Source of the DNA: Enoplosus armatus
Taxonomy: Eukaryota > Chordata > Actinopteri > Centrarchiformes > Enoplosidae
DNA: 64,000 nt
Reading direction: 5' to 3'
Assembly: GCF_043641665.1 (NCBI RefSeq)
Contig: NC_092188.1
Span: 13,909,704-13,973,703 of the forward strand
Positions 1 to 13,298 of the stretch are shown piece after piece; the stretch's first letter is position 1; each line of letters opens with the position of its first letter. The notes below the pieces were generated by a model, which was not told where the DNA came from, did no database searches, and saw only the letters and a list, made by a program, of their open reading frames with translations. The position numbers were made by a program, and so were the translations under genes.

Positions 1-1560
1 TGTCTGTTCTTTGGAAAAAGAAAGCAGCTTTAAGTGTCTTCTGTATGTTTTCACCTCTGAAACAAACAGAGAATCTGTCAGAATGTGTCAGATTTCATGA
101 TTCTCATTAAAAATTAAAAATCTCATTAATCTTAGAAACACAATTTCACCTTTCACATATTTAATTTCTTATTTTGTAATCCAATTTTCCAATTTACCCT
201 TTTAATTCATCAGTCTGGACTGCCTTTTATTTAACATTTGGCTTACTTGTTATTTCACTTTGGTCCTTTAAGGCTATGCTTTATTATATTTCTCCACATT
301 TTGAATCTCTCTATTCTGTTCAGTTGTTTGTTGATGGTTTATGGAGCAAACAGAAACTCAAGTTGTCGTCATTTGGTAAAGAAAGATTCATCACTTTGTT
401 CCAATATGATGTCTTGCTGTTGGTGTGGTGTTTTAGATGACACAGAGGTTCCTGTAAGGCTGGGTCTAGACTGGGTACCTACACACAATTTTATTAAAAA
501 CACAATGTATGAGCCAAATAAACAAACCAGTAGCCCAACTGTCAAAACACATTCAAAACATTCAAAACACAGAAGTGGAACCTGCTCTATTGTATAATCC
601 TAATGTATAATATGTATGTTTTCTAAAGCTGGAAACATTTCGTTTAATTATATGAACATTTGCATTAACATTGGAGTAAACTGTATTTTTTTACTTATGA
701 TTAGTTAATAAGCATAAAATGCAGACTTTACACTGATTACGTTGCTTTTGACACTATGTAAGTAAATATTCCTTGGGGCAAAGAAAATGCCTGATTGGAC
801 CATTTATTCATCTATTTTACTTGATTTTAGGAATGTGTTTTGTATTTGTATTGAGATACAGACCAATATTGAAGACAGAGATTTATTTACTTTTTGTAAT
901 TTAGTATCGCAACCTTGCACTAAAGGCAAAACATGTTTGATTGATTAGTTGATTTATTGATATAATAACTGACTGAAGTACATATACTCTTAATTGTAAG
1001 AGGTAATCTATATGATCACTTCTTTTCATTAGATTTCAGAGGCAAATCGTGAACTTTTTACTCCACCATATTAACATGACAGCTAAAGTTACTAGCAACA
1101 TTAATCACACATAAACCTGACATCATCTACGATACATTGTTGTGGGTTAAACTACCAAACAGTGAATTTGTTAAGATTACTTCCATTTGGACTAACTACA
1201 ACATTAAAATGTGCCTTAAAGCATTAGTATAATATACAATATTTTAGCAATATGTACAGATAGGAGTCATTCTGAAAAACAGGTGCTTTTTTTAACACTT
1301 AAACACATTTAGTTGATAATAGCACTTATATAACATTTTGAATGTAGAACCTTTACAAATAAAAAGGTATCTTTACATTATGGTAGTGCTACTTTTAATT
1401 AAATGATCTAAATACTTCTTCCTTCGTTGTCCCTAATCATAAAGTACCTTTGTGTTTATTTGTACACTTGTGATAGCTGTTATTCACGTAGCTAATAACT
1501 GTTTATCACATCTCTCTACTTTCTACTTGGTTTGACATAACTGTGAATGTGTGGCTTCCC
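1..1560. other. AT-rich intergenic DNA upstream of nfkbid
   Basis: I see no supportable gene here. The longest open frame (238-597) begins at a TTG, has no recognisable domain and has no splice-site context. A decayed interspersed repeat lies at about 1340-1423 and is listed separately. The nfkbid promoter should lie at the right end, where a GC-richer stretch with a GGGCGTGG (KLF/Sp1-like) box begins at about 1570. No convincing TATA box was found. Confidence 0.5.
1340..1423 (+). repeat. decayed teleost interspersed repeat, terminal fragment
   Basis: The stretch reads through blocks resembling 'gaacctttac', 'tggtagtgctacttttaatt' and 'gatctaaatacttcttcc'. The same blocks occur in the same order and orientation at the right end of the copy at 57288-57778. 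From memory this is a very common non-autonomous repeat of fish genomes that ends in 'agatctgaatacttcttccac'. The copy is short and diverged, so it is old. No coding capacity is seen. Confidence 0.6.
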
Positions 1561-1780
1561 CTCTGCTAGAGGGCGTGGACCACAGCTGGGGGTGGTGATG
1601 GGGAACAACGTGCTCTGTGTGTACAAGCAGCAGCGATAAGACAACAAGCCAGACAGACTTCAGGCAAACACGAACATCACAGATCCCTCTGGCTCTGTAA
1701 ATCAGTTTATCCCGCTTTCAACAAGACTGGTGGCCAAGAAGACGACCTGTTGAAGATTTCAAAGCAAAACCGTTTCTGAC

Positions 1781-4700
1781 ATGCACTTTGATAAATGTGA
1801 GTATATGTGCTTTTAATTTGTTTTGTTATGGCAGGATACAAGTGTTGTTGCTGGTGTCTTATATTTGAGCATATGTGAGTGCAGCTTTTTAGCCTAATGT
1901 TAAATGGCTTGACAGTAATGACGACAACTGAAACTATTACTTTTTACTTTAGTAAAACTTTACTTTAGTTACTGCATTTCTGAACAACATACAGTGCTGT
2001 ACTTGTTTGTTTTTAACATTCATTCATGGGTTATTTTGTTAGTGGCAGCATTATAATAATTCTATATATAAGCCTACAACATTACACACATATCCTTCCA
2101 TCTTAAACACATTTGATAGATTTTGTTTTTACTTTATTTTGGACATTGGATCCTAAATCTGACTGAAATGAGCCTCTGTAAACTCCCAGTGTGATTTAAA
2201 GTTAGACTGTGTTTTCTAACCAATAGGGTAATATGTGTTTTAGATTAAACGCCTCTCTACTGATAGTGTACAGTTGAGTGATACTTCATGTACTAGCCTT
2301 TCTCTCGGTTTTCACTGAATTAAAGCATAATTAGGGTGAATCCAAGAGTCAGGACATTTGGGGAAACCCTGATGCATCTCCACCCCAGCTCGCTTGTTTT
2401 CATTTCCCCTTTTGATTAACGCCAGACAATCAAACTGTGTGACGTGACAACTTAACTTTCTTTGTTCATGCCTTTGACACAGGCCTGAATGATTACAAAT
2501 TTTGTCGTGTGTGTGTGTGCTAGGTCTGTTAAACCACAAAATGAGGAAATTGGCTCTGCACTGCTTCTCTCTCTACAGAGCGAGCCAAAAGAGAAAGGTC
2601 GTCGGAATCCCCAACCTCCCACGCACATGACTCAATGTCCAGGGGTTTCCACAAGTCCTATTTGAATCTAGCGCAGAGTAGCCCAAAGCTGTGTGGGGGC
2701 AGTTAGTGTAAACCCCAATTTTATATATGTGCAGGCTAGGATGTCTTCATACCCTTGGACAAGCCATTGAAAGCCATTTCCTCACTTGTAGTTTCTCACA
2801 GCTAATGTGTCAGAGCAGACTGTAACGTATTGAGAAACTTCTATCATCTGGAAATCTCTCTCTCACTCTGTTTAATTTAGATTGTGTAGTTACGCGTCGC
2901 AACATTATATCATCTGTGAAAAGGCCAAAGGTGGTATTTTGTTGTAAAGATCAAATGAGTCAGGATTGAGTAACCTATAGTAACACCTTCTGAACTTGAA
3001 AATGAAACTTGAATGTATAACTCACTGAAATGTACGGACTGATGTCATTTATTCTGATAAAGTGACCTTTATGATGGGATGGGGGCATGTCACACTCAGC
3101 AGCACAAGGGCTTATTGTTGAGGACAGGTTTTCAGCTGGAAGTGAGATCCTCGTTTTTTTTGAGAGAGAGAGACAGGACAAACCGTCAGAAATCTAAACT
3201 GGCAAGTCCATGAACTCACATGTCTCTCTCACAGGGCGAATTTGCATATATATTTTTTCAGAAGTAAACCCTCTTTGTATTTGCTCTGGCGAACAGAGCT
3301 GTCTCGTCCCTGTGTGGCTTACCACAGCAGTCAACATTCACAGGCAAGTTAAAAAGAGAAATGACAAGAGAACATGTCACTCTTCGTCTGCTCTGCCTCC
3401 CAGACATGTAGGTGCAATAGAAAGCACAAGGCAACAACACGTGTGGAGGTGACGTGCCTGTGACACACCAAAGGCAGGAAGATGTGGTTTGCGTTTCTGT
3501 TAGCGTAATGGAGCGAGACAGGAAGATGTCATAGAAAATCAGCAGTGGCAATCCCATGCTAAAGATTTTCTGATGAATCTGTCTGGCTTGCATGGCCGCA
3601 CGATCTGTGTTCCTAATGGAGGAGGTTTCTCTAAGCTTTATCTTTGTACTCGGTTCCACAGACAGGGTGGAAATATCACTTTATCTTTCACGTGTGGGGT
3701 GAAGTTTTATGAGGAAACAACCTGTGTGGTCACATCATGTCAGCTGGAAACATCAGAATTCTGTTTTGTAATAGTTTTTCCTATTTTTCTCTTTGCCTTT
3801 ACCTGTTCAATGGAAATTATACTTTTATATCAGAAGGGGGAAAACACCCTCACAGTATAATGGATTTGATATTGATGTGAGCAGAAAAATGCCACCATGG
3901 AGAAACTGAGCAGGCAGCATCATCCAAGTGAGAACATGTTAATGTGATTATTTCAGTCTGAGAATTTGTCCAGACCTGCATTACTTAAAATCAATAATCT
4001 GAGCTTGCAACATGATTCATGACTTATGTCTGTGGTCTCACATGTGCCGGCCTACATTTGAAGTATGTGGTTTATTGCTCTGACAAAGCCAAGCCCTTCT
4101 TGATGAGATGAGAAGTTAAATTGCAGATATACTCCAGTGAGAGTAAACAAGAAACTAACACTTGCAGACACAGAGAGACTGTCCATACTCTACATTATAT
4201 CTATTATGTTATTTATTTTCTACTTGACATATTTAGTAATTCATAAGTACAAAAGTCTGTCTACATATAATTAAAAGCTGTCTGTTGTCCATTGAGTAAA
4301 TCCTTTTTTAGCCATAGCTAAAAACACATTTAGTAGTGTTGGAAACATTAGTTTGGCCCAGCTACTCCAATGTGACTGTTCCAACTGTTTCATTTCCAAA
4401 CTTTATTGATCTCCAATATCCGTCCCATGTGAACAAAATATATGACCAAATAGTCATTATTGGCAATATTTGTCTTTTTCAGCGCCGAAAGAGAAGCCGT
4501 GTTGCACTCTGCCCACAGTGAAGAAACTCTTGGAGCAGAAGAGGAGGCGTGAGACGTCCTCTGTGCCACCCTCCTGCTCTACAACCAGCACAAGTCCTGT
4601 TCCTCCAACTACAGTAAGGCGGCACGCAGAGGGGGTTCTACACCTCACTGAATATTATATCGTAAACATGTGATTGCTTATGATTTCTCTTTTTTTTTTC

Positions 4701-7700
4701 TCCCAGCAGTTGTCTTCATCAGAACCATTTACCTGTACAGGTAAGAGTAGGACAACCTCTGCACAACACTTAAAGGATAAGTCTGGTGATATTCTTTATG
4801 TTTCTTATTGTAAACAAATCCCGTGAAAAAAACAGCACTAATAATGAATTGATCCTAACGAGTACTGTGTGTGTAGTTAAAGCTTGGTAAAGCTTCTTCC
4901 TCTGTGCCATGGAGCTCCTCTCTTCAGTCATTTCCACATACACCGTCCTGCTGCTGGAAATACTCACTAGTACACCAAATCCACAGCAGAAAAAGGGCCC
5001 TGACAAATACACAATGTACTCCTGTTGGAGTAACATTTGCTGAAAGCTATAGTGCCCAACTGATTTAGCCTTTTTAATAAATGAAAGTGTGTATTTGTGG
5101 CCTGTTTATTAGTAAGATTTATGTCCTCATTTGAGACGAATGTGCTTGGAGCTGAGAGCCCCAGACAGCGTAGGGATGTTGGAAGGTATTCAGGGACAGA
5201 CTAACACCTTGTTGGTTTTGGTCTTTTCATGGGATTTGTTGACAAAAGCAAAAATGCAGAATATCACCGGCTTGTCTTTTTAAATTATTTTTTAGTATAT
5301 AAATTACTGACTGAGTCATCAGTGATGAATAATAATAATCCACCCTCTCCATTGTAGGTGCATCAAGCAGCTACTCAGACATGGCAGTGAGCTATGAGCA
5401 GTGGCCTCCAGCACCAGAGACTACACTCAGTTACTACCCCAGCCATCCAGGATCCAGCTATGCTGCTGCCTACAGCCTCCCGATGACATCTGAATACAGC
5501 ACACAGCAGCAGGTCCCGGTGATGTTTGGAGATACATCTCAGACATATGTAAGAGTTTTGTCTTTCAGCTAACAAGTTGTATTTGTTTGTAAGTGCATAA
5601 TCATACATTTATGTTGTTGGCTTAAGTTATAGCCTGCGTTTCTTTTTAGCAGGAGTGCCCGATGACAGCCGCAGATCCCAGTATGGCTACGTCTTGGTCA
5701 CTTCTGAGTCCCAGTCAGACGGTACAGCTGGGCTTTGGTTTGTCGATGGATGCCACCAAGCTGGAAGAAGCCAGGATGCTGCTCAACGGGATGGACTACA
5801 GCAGAGCCACCAGGCAGGATGAAGACGGAGACACGTGAGTGCTTATGAGTGAATGCATGTTGAGTATGTTGTGGTGTGTGGTTTATATAAGTAACATTTG
5901 TTACATGGGCCCTCAAGATTGCAAGATTACACTGATAGTACACACACACACACACACACTCACACACACCACAAACTACTATTCTGGACTCTTTTAAACC
6001 TACTGCTGACATTACAGTGGCGTGCGAATGTGCATACGTGAGTGTACAATTGATTTACTTCCAGAGGAGTTTCGTTTTCAGTCGAAAGCTAAAAGTGAGA
6101 GCCACATGTGCAGTTTGGTAATCCTAGAAAGATTAAGAAAAAACAAAAGATGTCAGTGAGTCAGCCACTCATGCTCGGTGATTAGAAACCCAGATAAAGT
6201 GGAAAGACAGATTCAACTGTGAAAGGGAATGGTGTGAAACTGGTCGTGGGAATTACCACGATTTTCCAGCCTCATTTGAAACTGATTTATCATGTGCTCT
6301 TGTTCTTGTCAGCATTCTGCACATCTACACCGCCAAGGGGCTCAGGGAGTGTGCCTTTGCTGCTGCAGAGAGGCTGAGGGATGTAGGCAGGCTCGATGCC
6401 AAAGAACACAAGGGAAAGGTATGAACAAAAAAAGTACACATCTTAAAAAGTGTGAAAATTGATCTTCTTAAGTGTTTTCTTTATTTTAAACATGAGCACA
6501 AGATTATAATTTCTGTAAATAAAGCTGCATAATAATTGTGCTTGTGCAGACTGCTCTACTGGTTGCGGTGACAGCAAACCAGCCAGAGATTGTGCAAGAT
6601 CTGCTGTCATTAGGAACGGACATCAATGCCTGTGATGTTAAAGGACAAACTGCTCTTCATCTGGCTGCCCACTATGGCTTACCTGGGGTTCTGCAGGTAA
6701 AGCAGCAGTAGCACTGAACTGCTTTGGCACGACTATCACAGCAGGTCAGAAAAGTATAGAGAGCAGACATTAACAGTAATTCTTTTTTCTTTTTGCAGGC
6801 AATTCTGTGTAGCAGGCCGGTTGTCAACCTGGAGGCCCGCAATTTCGAAGGTGATTTAATGCTTTATCAGTTGTTATTACTATGCAAATGATCAACCAAC
6901 AGGGAGGTTGTGTTAACGTAGCTGTACATTATCACTTGGACCAGCGCCAATTCAAAAATATTTACATATTTACATTGTTGCCTTACTTCAAATGTTACAT
7001 GTGTCTTCTTCTGTACCTCAGGAATGACCCCTCTGCACTGTGCAGCCATTTCTCACAGTGTCACCATGAAGGCTGTGTCTAGCAGTGGGCTGGTGGATCC
7101 TAGTCTTCAGACCAAGGCTGCGGAGAAGCTCTCCTGTGTGCAGATGCTTCTCAATGCAGGGGCATCCCTACTCAGCCAGGTACAGCACAGCTCTTTCCCT
7201 TTTCTGATATGTCACGTGAGCTGCTTGGCTAAGACATAGGCCCAGATCCATAGATGTGTCAAAGAACATTAATAGATGAATGAACGGGCAGATTAGTTGC
7301 CAGTAGGTCAGCAACCAGGTACAGAAGCTTCAAAGCCCAATATGCTAAACCCTGACCTTTCAGTCAGAATATACAGTTCATGGGGTGCCCAGGTTTTATC
7401 TAACCATTATGATGTCATAATACAAGCCACCCCCCCTCCTCCCCCACTCTCTCTTTTGTTTTCTCTTTCTTGTTTGACACTTAAATGTCTCAGTCTGATC
7501 ACTTCCAATTCTCCAATTCCAGGAAATCAAAAGTAACAAGACTGTGCTGCACTTGGCTGTAAAGGAGGGAAACATTGATCTGGTGGGTTATCTGCTAAAG
7601 ATTCCCCTGCCGAACATGAAAGACTTTGTCAACTTGAAAGTGAGTCCCACACTGACGGGTTTTGTGGTTTTGCACAAATATATACTGCATACATACCTGC

Positions 7701-8082
7701 CTGTAAACAGTCTGAGTCATGCTGCGTTTCCCCTTTTGCCATAGGCCCATGGTCACACAGCTTTACACATGGCAGCTGGTCTCCATGGTAACCCCCACCA
7801 GGAGGACATCCTGCGGCTGCTGCTGAGCAGAGGAGCTGATCCCAGCATCCGCAACCTGGAGAACGACCAGCCAGCTCACCTGCTGCAGAGTGGCCTCCAG
7901 GGAGAGCAGGTGAGCTAACAGCCAGCCAGATCCTTCACTGTGTAGTCCTGCTGTTTCAGTTCTTATCAAGGGCAATTCATTATCATCTTAATTTATCTTT
8001 TCATTTCTAGCTCAAGCTCATACTGAAGAAACGAAGTGCTTCTTCTCGTCGACGTATCATGTCCTTACAGGACCAGGAATGA
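1781..8082 (+). CDS. nfkbid: NF-kappaB inhibitor delta (IkappaBNS), nuclear ankyrin-repeat protein
   Basis: The twelve coding exons are 1781-1796, 4483-4613, 4707-4740, 5358-5548, 5650-5834, 6313-6418, 6550-6696, 6799-6850, 7022-7179, 7523-7639, 7745-7909 and 8011-8082. All have GT-AG borders and phases that join into 457 codons. Residues from about 185 to the end match IkappaBNS closely, including the blocks KGKTALLVAVTANQP, ALHLAAHYGLPGVL, NLEARNFEGMTPLH, EIKSNKTVLHLAV, FVNLKAHGHTALHMAA and IRNLENDQPAHLL. These form an ankyrin array of roughly six to seven repeats. The family binds p50/NFKB1 in the nucleus and modulates selected inflammatory genes. The N-terminal ~180 residues are Ser/Thr/Pro/Gln-rich and poorly conserved; residues 17-28 hold a basic motif (TVKKLLEQKRRR) discussed in the findings. 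There is no IkappaB-alpha-type phosphodegron (DSGxxS). The ATG in exon 1 is the first in frame and lies only 16 nt before the donor. Exon 3 (34 nt) could use CAG at 4707 or start at 4710. Confidence 0.94.
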
Positions 8083-9010
8083 TCTGAATCACTTGTAATC
8101 CCCCATTTGGAGGGAGCGAGTCTTCACGATGTTGCCTCTGTTGAGAAGGGGATTTATTGTTACGTGGATTTGGGAGTCTCTGGCCTTTATATTGTTAACA
8201 AACTAGTTTGGCATATTAGTCTCTAGATATAATTCACATTGGATTAGACAAATGATACTTTAGTGCATAAAGCTTAAATTACCTGCATAAGTGTTTTATT
8301 TATTCTTTAATACTCATGTGTAGGTGAAGGATTTCATTCTAAAATGTGATATCCTCCCTGGAGCCTTTTCATGAAATGCTCCTGCTGTTGCTGACAAATT
8401 GGCATGTGTTAAAAAAAAAGAAAAAAAAAAGACTATTAGAGACACTTTAATTGATGTATTTTTTTTGTCAAAATGGATATTTCACATTTTGAAATTAAAG
8501 TCGTTAAATGAACATAAATGAACAACATTAGAGATCTTCAAAAAGTAGAAGGTATCGACGGTGCTGTGGAAGGTGGAGTAATAATCATTTTCCTAATAGG
8601 CCACGCTCCCAGTTTAATGTTGATTTCAATGAAATCGTTTGTATGACCTCCAGGACAATGTCCCTGAAACCCCTCTGACTCTCTTGTCAAAACCCCCATC
8701 ATGATAACTTATCATATTGATACACTGAGTGATGGTTTTGATTTCTGTCAGCATGTGTGCTTATGTTAAGAATGCGTGTGTTCCAAATCGTATAACTGAA
8801 CTTCTTCTCTGTATGCATCATACTTGTGTGTGTTTTCTTTGTGGAAAAAGAAACTTTACTGTGTAAAACTATTTTGTATTTGAAAGTGACTGTGACAAAC
8901 GAATGTTCTTATCACTGAGACATTACATGAGTAAAGTGCGGTGACAAATTGTCTGACTAACTGTACATTTTACTCATGAGTCATGAATAAAAGTACAATA
9001 ACACTGCATT
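8083..9010 (+). other. nfkbid: nfkbid 3' untranslated region and poly(A) signal
   Basis: After the stop codon about 0.9 kb follows without coding features. It is AT-rich, with a poly(A) run near 8410-8430 and ATTTA-type elements. A canonical AATAAA lies at 8986-8991, and I take cleavage to be shortly after it. The facing FXYD7-like gene has its own AATAAA, in the opposite direction, at 9372-9377, so the two transcripts converge with about 350 bp between them. Confidence 0.7.
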
Positions 9011-9371
9011 TAAAGCTCCATCCAGTTGTATTGATGTTCAGGGCATCCTTTGAACAGTCCCACTTACTCTTGGCTACTGACATTTTTCCACTGGAGTTTA
9101 CTGCCATTGACCCTTAGTCACAGGTGAAATGAGGTCTGGTTTTGACTGTAATTTGAGTGACAAATAAGCTGTTTTTCACTTATGTGTCATCTCTGCTATT
9201 AGATGTTGTAAATTCCTGTAAAGCACAAAGGAAAGATCGAGGTCATGAGTAAACAACATAATGATAATATTTTCTCATTACATTTACTTCACTTTAGATA
9301 CTTTCAACCAATATAAGATTATTGTTAGACTATTAAAGACACTGATGAAATCATGTGGAGCAGACAAGACT

Positions 9372-9377
9372 TTTATT
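9372..9377 (-). terminator. poly(A) signal of the FXYD7-like gene
   Basis: TTTATT on the plus strand reads AATAAA on the minus strand. It lies about 620 bp beyond the stop codon of the FXYD7-like gene, with no other gene between. Confidence 0.55.
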
Positions 9378-9998
9378 TGAAACAGTGGTCTCATTGTTTA
9401 GGTTTTACAGATACTAATTTCATTTTTAATAACTTTGCCTTAGATTAAAAGAGAAGAAATGACTGATAACAAAACCCCAAATCAACACATTATTATATAT
9501 TCCAAAGCATTTTCATAATAAACTGAATGTTGTCTTTTCATTTTCATCAGCTAGCTATTTTATTTTAGCAGGTTACATTTGGTCTTTTCTATTTATTGGT
9601 TTCCTCATTATTTTGTCATGCTATTTCTTTTGAAAGGCCCAACAAAACTAAAGAACAATAAAGGCAAAAGACAGTTGTTACAATTGATCAGTGCATGCAG
9701 TTCTTTGTTTCGACCTGGAGATTTTGTCAGTCTATAAATATTTAATCATGCTCTTAATTGTATTGTTTACCGGGAGTAAAATGTAAGACGGAGAGACGAC
9801 AGTTGTTGCATTGGTTTGATTTAAAGTACTTTATGGTTGGGAGTATTTATTTATTTTTTTGTGTGTGTTTTAGTCCCAACACTCACACAATAATGAGCAT
9901 TTGCTCACTTTTACAGAATTCAGTGGAAGTTGCAATGAAACCAGGTTAGGATGCGTTGGAAAACTCTGTTTCTTGATCATCCAGCTGGCAGAGGTATA

Positions 9999-12051
9999 TC
10001 AGCCATAAGAGGAATGGCCATGGTGTGTGTTCGCTGGCGTGGCTCCTGTGACGACTTCCTCTCGTTCAAGTATATACAATATTTTTTATACAGTTTGAGG
10101 AGGTACTGCAAAATTCAGAGAGAAAACAAACATTATTGCATGTAAGCACAAAATGACCTTAAACATTTCCCTCCAGTCAAGTGAACTTACCCTCTGTCTT
10201 TGGAATTTGGGTACCAGATGAACTGGAACTGCAAACAGAAATAAGGGAGGAAATTAGTAAATATTTGTATATTCTTAATTCAAGATTACTGATTATGAAA
10301 TACAGTTGTGCAGTTTGAAAACTGTGGCCACGACTTCAACTTGGATTTGGAGTTGAAACCACAGGGTTCTGAGGTAAGTGAGGTATAATGATGGCCCGAT
10401 ATGCAGCGTTTTGTCCTGTTCAAACAGCAGCTCTCGCCTTTCTTCATGTCTTGCCATACAAGCAGCATGCCATCAGCTGAGAATACACACTACCAACACA
10501 TGAGGAGTGTGATGCATACATTTAAAATTGTTTTCAAGAGCAAGCACTGAGATAAAGAGAGCACAAAAGCACTACATGTGATACATGTGGGTCTGCAACT
10601 CTGTGTTGAAAGTGTGTGTGGGTTGTGTATGCAGAACATAGAAGGGGGTATTTAGAAAAGAAGCATCCAGGGCGGGGGTAGGAAAAAGCTGTGGGAACCT
10701 CAGTTTTAGTCAAAGAACAATACTAGAAAAGATGTTTTTCCACACTGGTTGGGTGTCAAGTCAAAATCATACAGCATGCACAGGCGGATCATCCACTAAG
10801 CCTTGCACAACTCTTACTTGGATGAGGATTTTACACATTTTGTGAATTTTTTACCTGTTTGAGGAATGATAGATTAGTTACAAAGGTAAAGGTGCTTATG
10901 TAAATGTGATAAAGCCTCTGTATTCAAGTGTTTATGTAAGAAGAAGTCTAAACTTACTCAGGGCTATCAAAATGCCAGAGACAAACATAATAACAGCAAG
11001 GATAACCCCTGTGGTCCGCAGTGTCTCATAATCTGCAAGAGACAACAACAGACGGACTAAATCAAACAAACCCATTGGAATTTATGATGAACTTAAAACA
11101 TACTGTAGTGAAAAGTACAAAATTTGATATGTTAAACATGATGCTTGATGGTGTACATCTTACCATAATCGAAGTCACTTCGGTCTGGAAACATTGTTTC
11201 TGCAAATAAAGAGTCTGGTCAGTTATAGAGCCTGATAAATATGTGTGTTGTAGTGCAGCACCAAGGACAGCAATAAGCGTTAAGGGTGTGTGTTCACAGT
11301 CCAGCACCATGGACAGCAAGGTTTGCAGCTCTCCAGATCTGCAGGCTTGGCTCCACAACTCCTCAGGAGTTTTTTTTCACTGAGAGGAGCTCAATGCAGC
11401 ATCTTTGCTCAGCAGAAAAAGATGCACCATGAAAAAGTGGGTTACAAGCCAGCAGCAGGATACAGGGGTATCATGACGAAGGCAAAGAAAAAACACAGCT
11501 TGAATAGTAAAAAGTGAAAGGATTTGGAGTTTAACCATTTGACAACTGTGTTTATTTTTAATTCAACAATGTTAATGAACATTTCTACTCTTCACCAATA
11601 CAGCGATTTATTTGGCAAATATAAATCTGTTTCAGGCTACAGCCTGTGCCAGATTATTAAGATATCTGTTCGTCAATAATGCGGCTTGCATGTTGCTGAA
11701 CCGTCAATCCCAAGTGGCTGAGCTGGCAGTTTGTATTTCTTTCCCCCTTTTCTCTCTGCCACAAAGACTGCTCAGTTTGAGAGAAACAAGCACTACACAT
11801 CCCCTTCAGCAGTAAACTGGCTCTTGGCACTGTAGCAACAATGCAGCAGGCTAATGAACTGCATTAAAGAGATGGTATGAATATAAAACAATTATTTTTC
11901 TAATCTAAATTAAATGATATCACAAAATGATAACATATAATAACTTAACAAGTATTTTTTTCTCAACTCAATCTGTAGAGTTTACAACTGTTTGATGGAT
12001 GTCACACCCTTAAAAATCCTATAAAAGAAGAAACAAACCTGTGGTGGCCAT
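9999..12051 (-). CDS. fxyd7: FXYD7-like Na,K-ATPase regulatory subunit
   Basis: Minus-strand exons are 12039-12051, 11164-11199, 10958-11032, 10818-10854, 10191-10228 and 9999-10045. They join in phase into 81 codons; human FXYD7 has about 80. The protein begins MATTET with no signal peptide, as in FXYD7. It then has the signature F-D-Y-D (residues 14-17), a YETLR stretch, one membrane span (about 25-41) containing the conserved Gly of 'GILIALS', then Ser-Lys-Lys and a basic, Ser-rich cytoplasmic tail. FXYD proteins sit beside transmembrane helix 9 of the Na,K-ATPase alpha subunit and tune its kinetics. Thr residues at 3, 4 and 6 match the position of the O-glycosylated threonines of mammalian FXYD7. 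Exon lengths 75, 37 and 38 nt are identical to those of the neighbouring FXYD gene, which supports the two tail exons. The last exon is the least certain. Confidence 0.82.
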
Positions 12052-12930
12052 GGCTGTGCTGTAGAGATGTAGAAGAGCTCCGTCTCCCAGAAATTTAGCA
12101 GGTTGCTGGGCTGCAGTTTCAGATTGGATCTAGCTGGTCAGGACAGCAGGCAGAAGTGCTTCAGAAGCTTCACTGTAAACTCAGCAGGGACCCTCTGGTG
12201 GCCACAACGAAACATTACATTCAGAGTGGTGGGGTACTCCCCATAAGGTGACAGATCTGCCAGGATGTGGACAACAGGGGGAAGTGGGTTGCCACAGTAG
12301 CCCAAAGTTAGAATAAATAATAGGGTAAACAGCTAATGTAATCTCACTTCAAAGTAGACAATTCAATTCTGCAATCTACTGAGCATCATGCAGTCTAGTG
12401 TGGTATTTTGCATATTGTTGTTATAATTTGTGCATTGTGGCTTTCGCTACAAGATTCCTTAGTTTCTTGTTTATAATGCTGAACATTTACTATTTTACTA
12501 TATAAACATGAGCTTGCATGCTCAAAATGCACCAGTTTCTGCCTCGTGTGTTGTCTTTTGTGCAGTGCAGTCCGCCCTTTCCTGCAACTCCACAGAGAAA
12601 ATATAGCCTGCATATGCAGCATTCACGTTCGCAGAGGCTGCCAGGCTCACTATGGTTGAAAAACAGCACCAAACACAGAGATAGGTGAAATCAAGTGTAT
12701 TTCTTTAAAGCCTTCTCCAAGAGCTGCACAATGCAGCACATAAATCATTCACACCCTCGCTGCTGGTGGTTACTACTGCATGTGTAACTGAACTGTCTGC
12801 AGCGTCAGCAGAAGCAGAGGTGCGGCATGACAGAGGGCTGTTCACTGGTCTCCTCTAATGGCAGAGATAACCAAATAATGATGCTTTTAAAAAAAAAAAA
12901 AAACAAATCAACAGAAAGAAACCTTTTCAA
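12052..12930. other. spacer between the two FXYD genes
   Basis: This stretch holds the 5' untranslated sequence and presumed promoter of the FXYD7-like gene, then non-coding DNA. No TATA box stands out. A poly(A) tract lies at about 12889-12902. I see no further gene. Confidence 0.4.
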
Positions 12931-12938
12931 ACATTTCC

Positions 12939-12944
12939 TTTATT
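12939..12944 (-). terminator. poly(A) signal of the second FXYD gene
   Basis: TTTATT on the plus strand reads AATAAA on the minus strand. It is about 355 bp past the proposed stop codon at 13299-13301, a reasonable 3' UTR length. Confidence 0.5.
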
Positions 12945-13298
12945 ATTTTGAATCAATCTGAAAGTCACAAAAATACAAATGATAATCACACTATTGCTAC
13001 CATACAAAGCTGGCACATTATCTAGTAACAGTAATTGAGGATAAAAACATTAAAAAAAGAAAAGAAAAAGGAGCACAGTAACATTATGAAATTGAAGGAA
13101 GCTTCAAGTGTGGAAAGATTGTCCTCAACGTATTTGCTGCCACCTACAGGCAAGAGTCAGTAACACTGTGGAAACAGGTGGAAGATAAGTTTGATTTGTT
13201 CTGAAACAATCTCTTTCAGCATCGTTTTGCAGAAAACAGACTCACAGATGTTTGTAAGACACCTACCAGATCTCCGCTGCTCTTTGCCTCTGTGTCTA

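Noticed and set aside
238..597. 119-codon plus-strand open frame left of nfkbid
   Set aside because: It starts at TTG, has no domain signature and no supporting splice or promoter context.
10371..10419. Candidate FXYD7-like tail exon encoding TKRCISG
   Set aside because: It would replace the conserved Ser after the membrane span and has no usable donor. The exon 10818-10854 fits phase, length (37 nt) and the SKK motif.
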